Part shown: positions 63,704 through 64,000 of the stretch, piece after piece
Layout: each line of letters begins with the position of its first letter
Numbering within the stretch: position 1 is the stretch's first letter
NCBI GenBank assembly: GCA_015680685.1
Contig: MNCI01002192.1
Location: 49,007 to 113,006, forward strand
Length of the DNA stretch: 64,000 nt
Reading direction: 5' to 3'
Source of the DNA: Gnetum montanum
Lineage: Eukaryota > Streptophyta > Gnetopsida > Gnetales > Gnetaceae
Notes under the pieces: generated by a model
What the model was told of the DNA's origin: nothing
The model's input: only the letters and a program-made list of their open reading frames with translations
Database searches by the model: none
Position numbers and translations under genes: made by a program

Positions 63704-64000
63704 AGTCCAATGTGATATTGGGTCTATGCCATCGGGTACACAATATCACATCTATAAAACTATATATATGGACCTCCCTATGCACATCAACATCATCTTT
63801 CACTATTCATGCAATGGGTGTTATTGAAATTTTCTTCCATGAATTTTCTAGCTTGCACACCTACCATTCAAACATCAATAACTTGCTCATTAATGCTTTG
63901 ATTCATGTTCCAATCAAACTTGCTTAAACTCGGAGTGTTTAACTTAGTCGTGGGGGAAGGGTATGCTTCAAGTCGCACATAGTTTTTTCAAAATTCATCA
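63704..64000 (+). other. LTR-like sequence at the window edge
   Basis: Follows the palindrome and TATA box. A purine run GTGGGGGAAGGG at 63950-63961 resembles a polypurine tract with an LTR beginning just before the window ends. Not resolvable here. Confidence 0.4.

Overview
The window looks like nuclear DNA of a seed plant, probably a gymnosperm. It is AT-rich and gene-poor, and about two thirds of what can be recognised is decayed plant retrotransposon (Ty3/gypsy of Tat/Athila, chromovirus-like and other types, Ty1/copia, LINE, tRNA-derived SINE-like copies). It also carries a plant haemoglobin gene and an expansin-like A pseudogene. The gymnosperm guess rests on the density and age of the elements and is inference; no species is named.

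Layout. 1-400: LTR running off the left edge (minus). 1.8-2.1 kb: 44-bp minisatellite. 4.1-5.5 kb: Tat-type gypsy pol remnant (plus). 7.3-10 kb: copia remnant (minus). 12.5-12.66 kb: 58-bp minisatellite. 13.0-28.6 kb: a three-level nest, in which gypsy element B (minus, about 6.1 kb of its own sequence) sits in a SINE-like repeat and was itself split by Athila/Tat-like gypsy element C (plus, 9.5 kb). 29.3-30.36 kb: solo LTR H with a 202-bp assembly gap. 32.4-33.4 kb: LINE reverse-transcriptase remnant, then a SINE. 34.2-35.9 kb: gypsy integrase end and the start of its LTR. 37.17-43.40 kb: copia element J, complete from LTR to LTR with a perfect 5-bp target duplication. 43.68-44.76 kb: expansin-like A pseudogene (minus). 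44.9-51.4 kb: LTRs D and E with a gag-only internal region. 51.9-54.0 kb: unidentified decayed coding region on the minus strand. 54.1-55.7 kb: LTR-like promoter and element tail (minus). 57.05-58.25 kb: the phytoglobin gene (minus), with a repeat-built upstream region. 59.16-63.7 kb: element G, a young-looking LTR element with gag but no pol.

The phytoglobin gene is the only host gene that reads as functional. Its globin part has all haem-pocket residues and the three introns typical of plant haemoglobins. The first globin exon has no initiation codon of its own and is closed upstream by an in-frame stop. It joins in phase to two further 5' exons that add about 70 Arg/Ser/Thr-rich residues resembling an organelle presequence. 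This predicted plastid- or mitochondrion-directed phytoglobin is the most interesting object in the window.

The LTRs of the GATATC group share two features beyond ordinary annotation. U3 carries clustered GATATC palindromes just upstream of the TATA box, and R carries a CTTTATT...AATAAAG pair at nearly constant spacing that would place the poly(A) signal in a hairpin stem. Stop codons in the dead elements and in the expansin pseudogene often fall where CAG, CGA or TGG codons are expected, which fits long-term decay of methylated cytosines.
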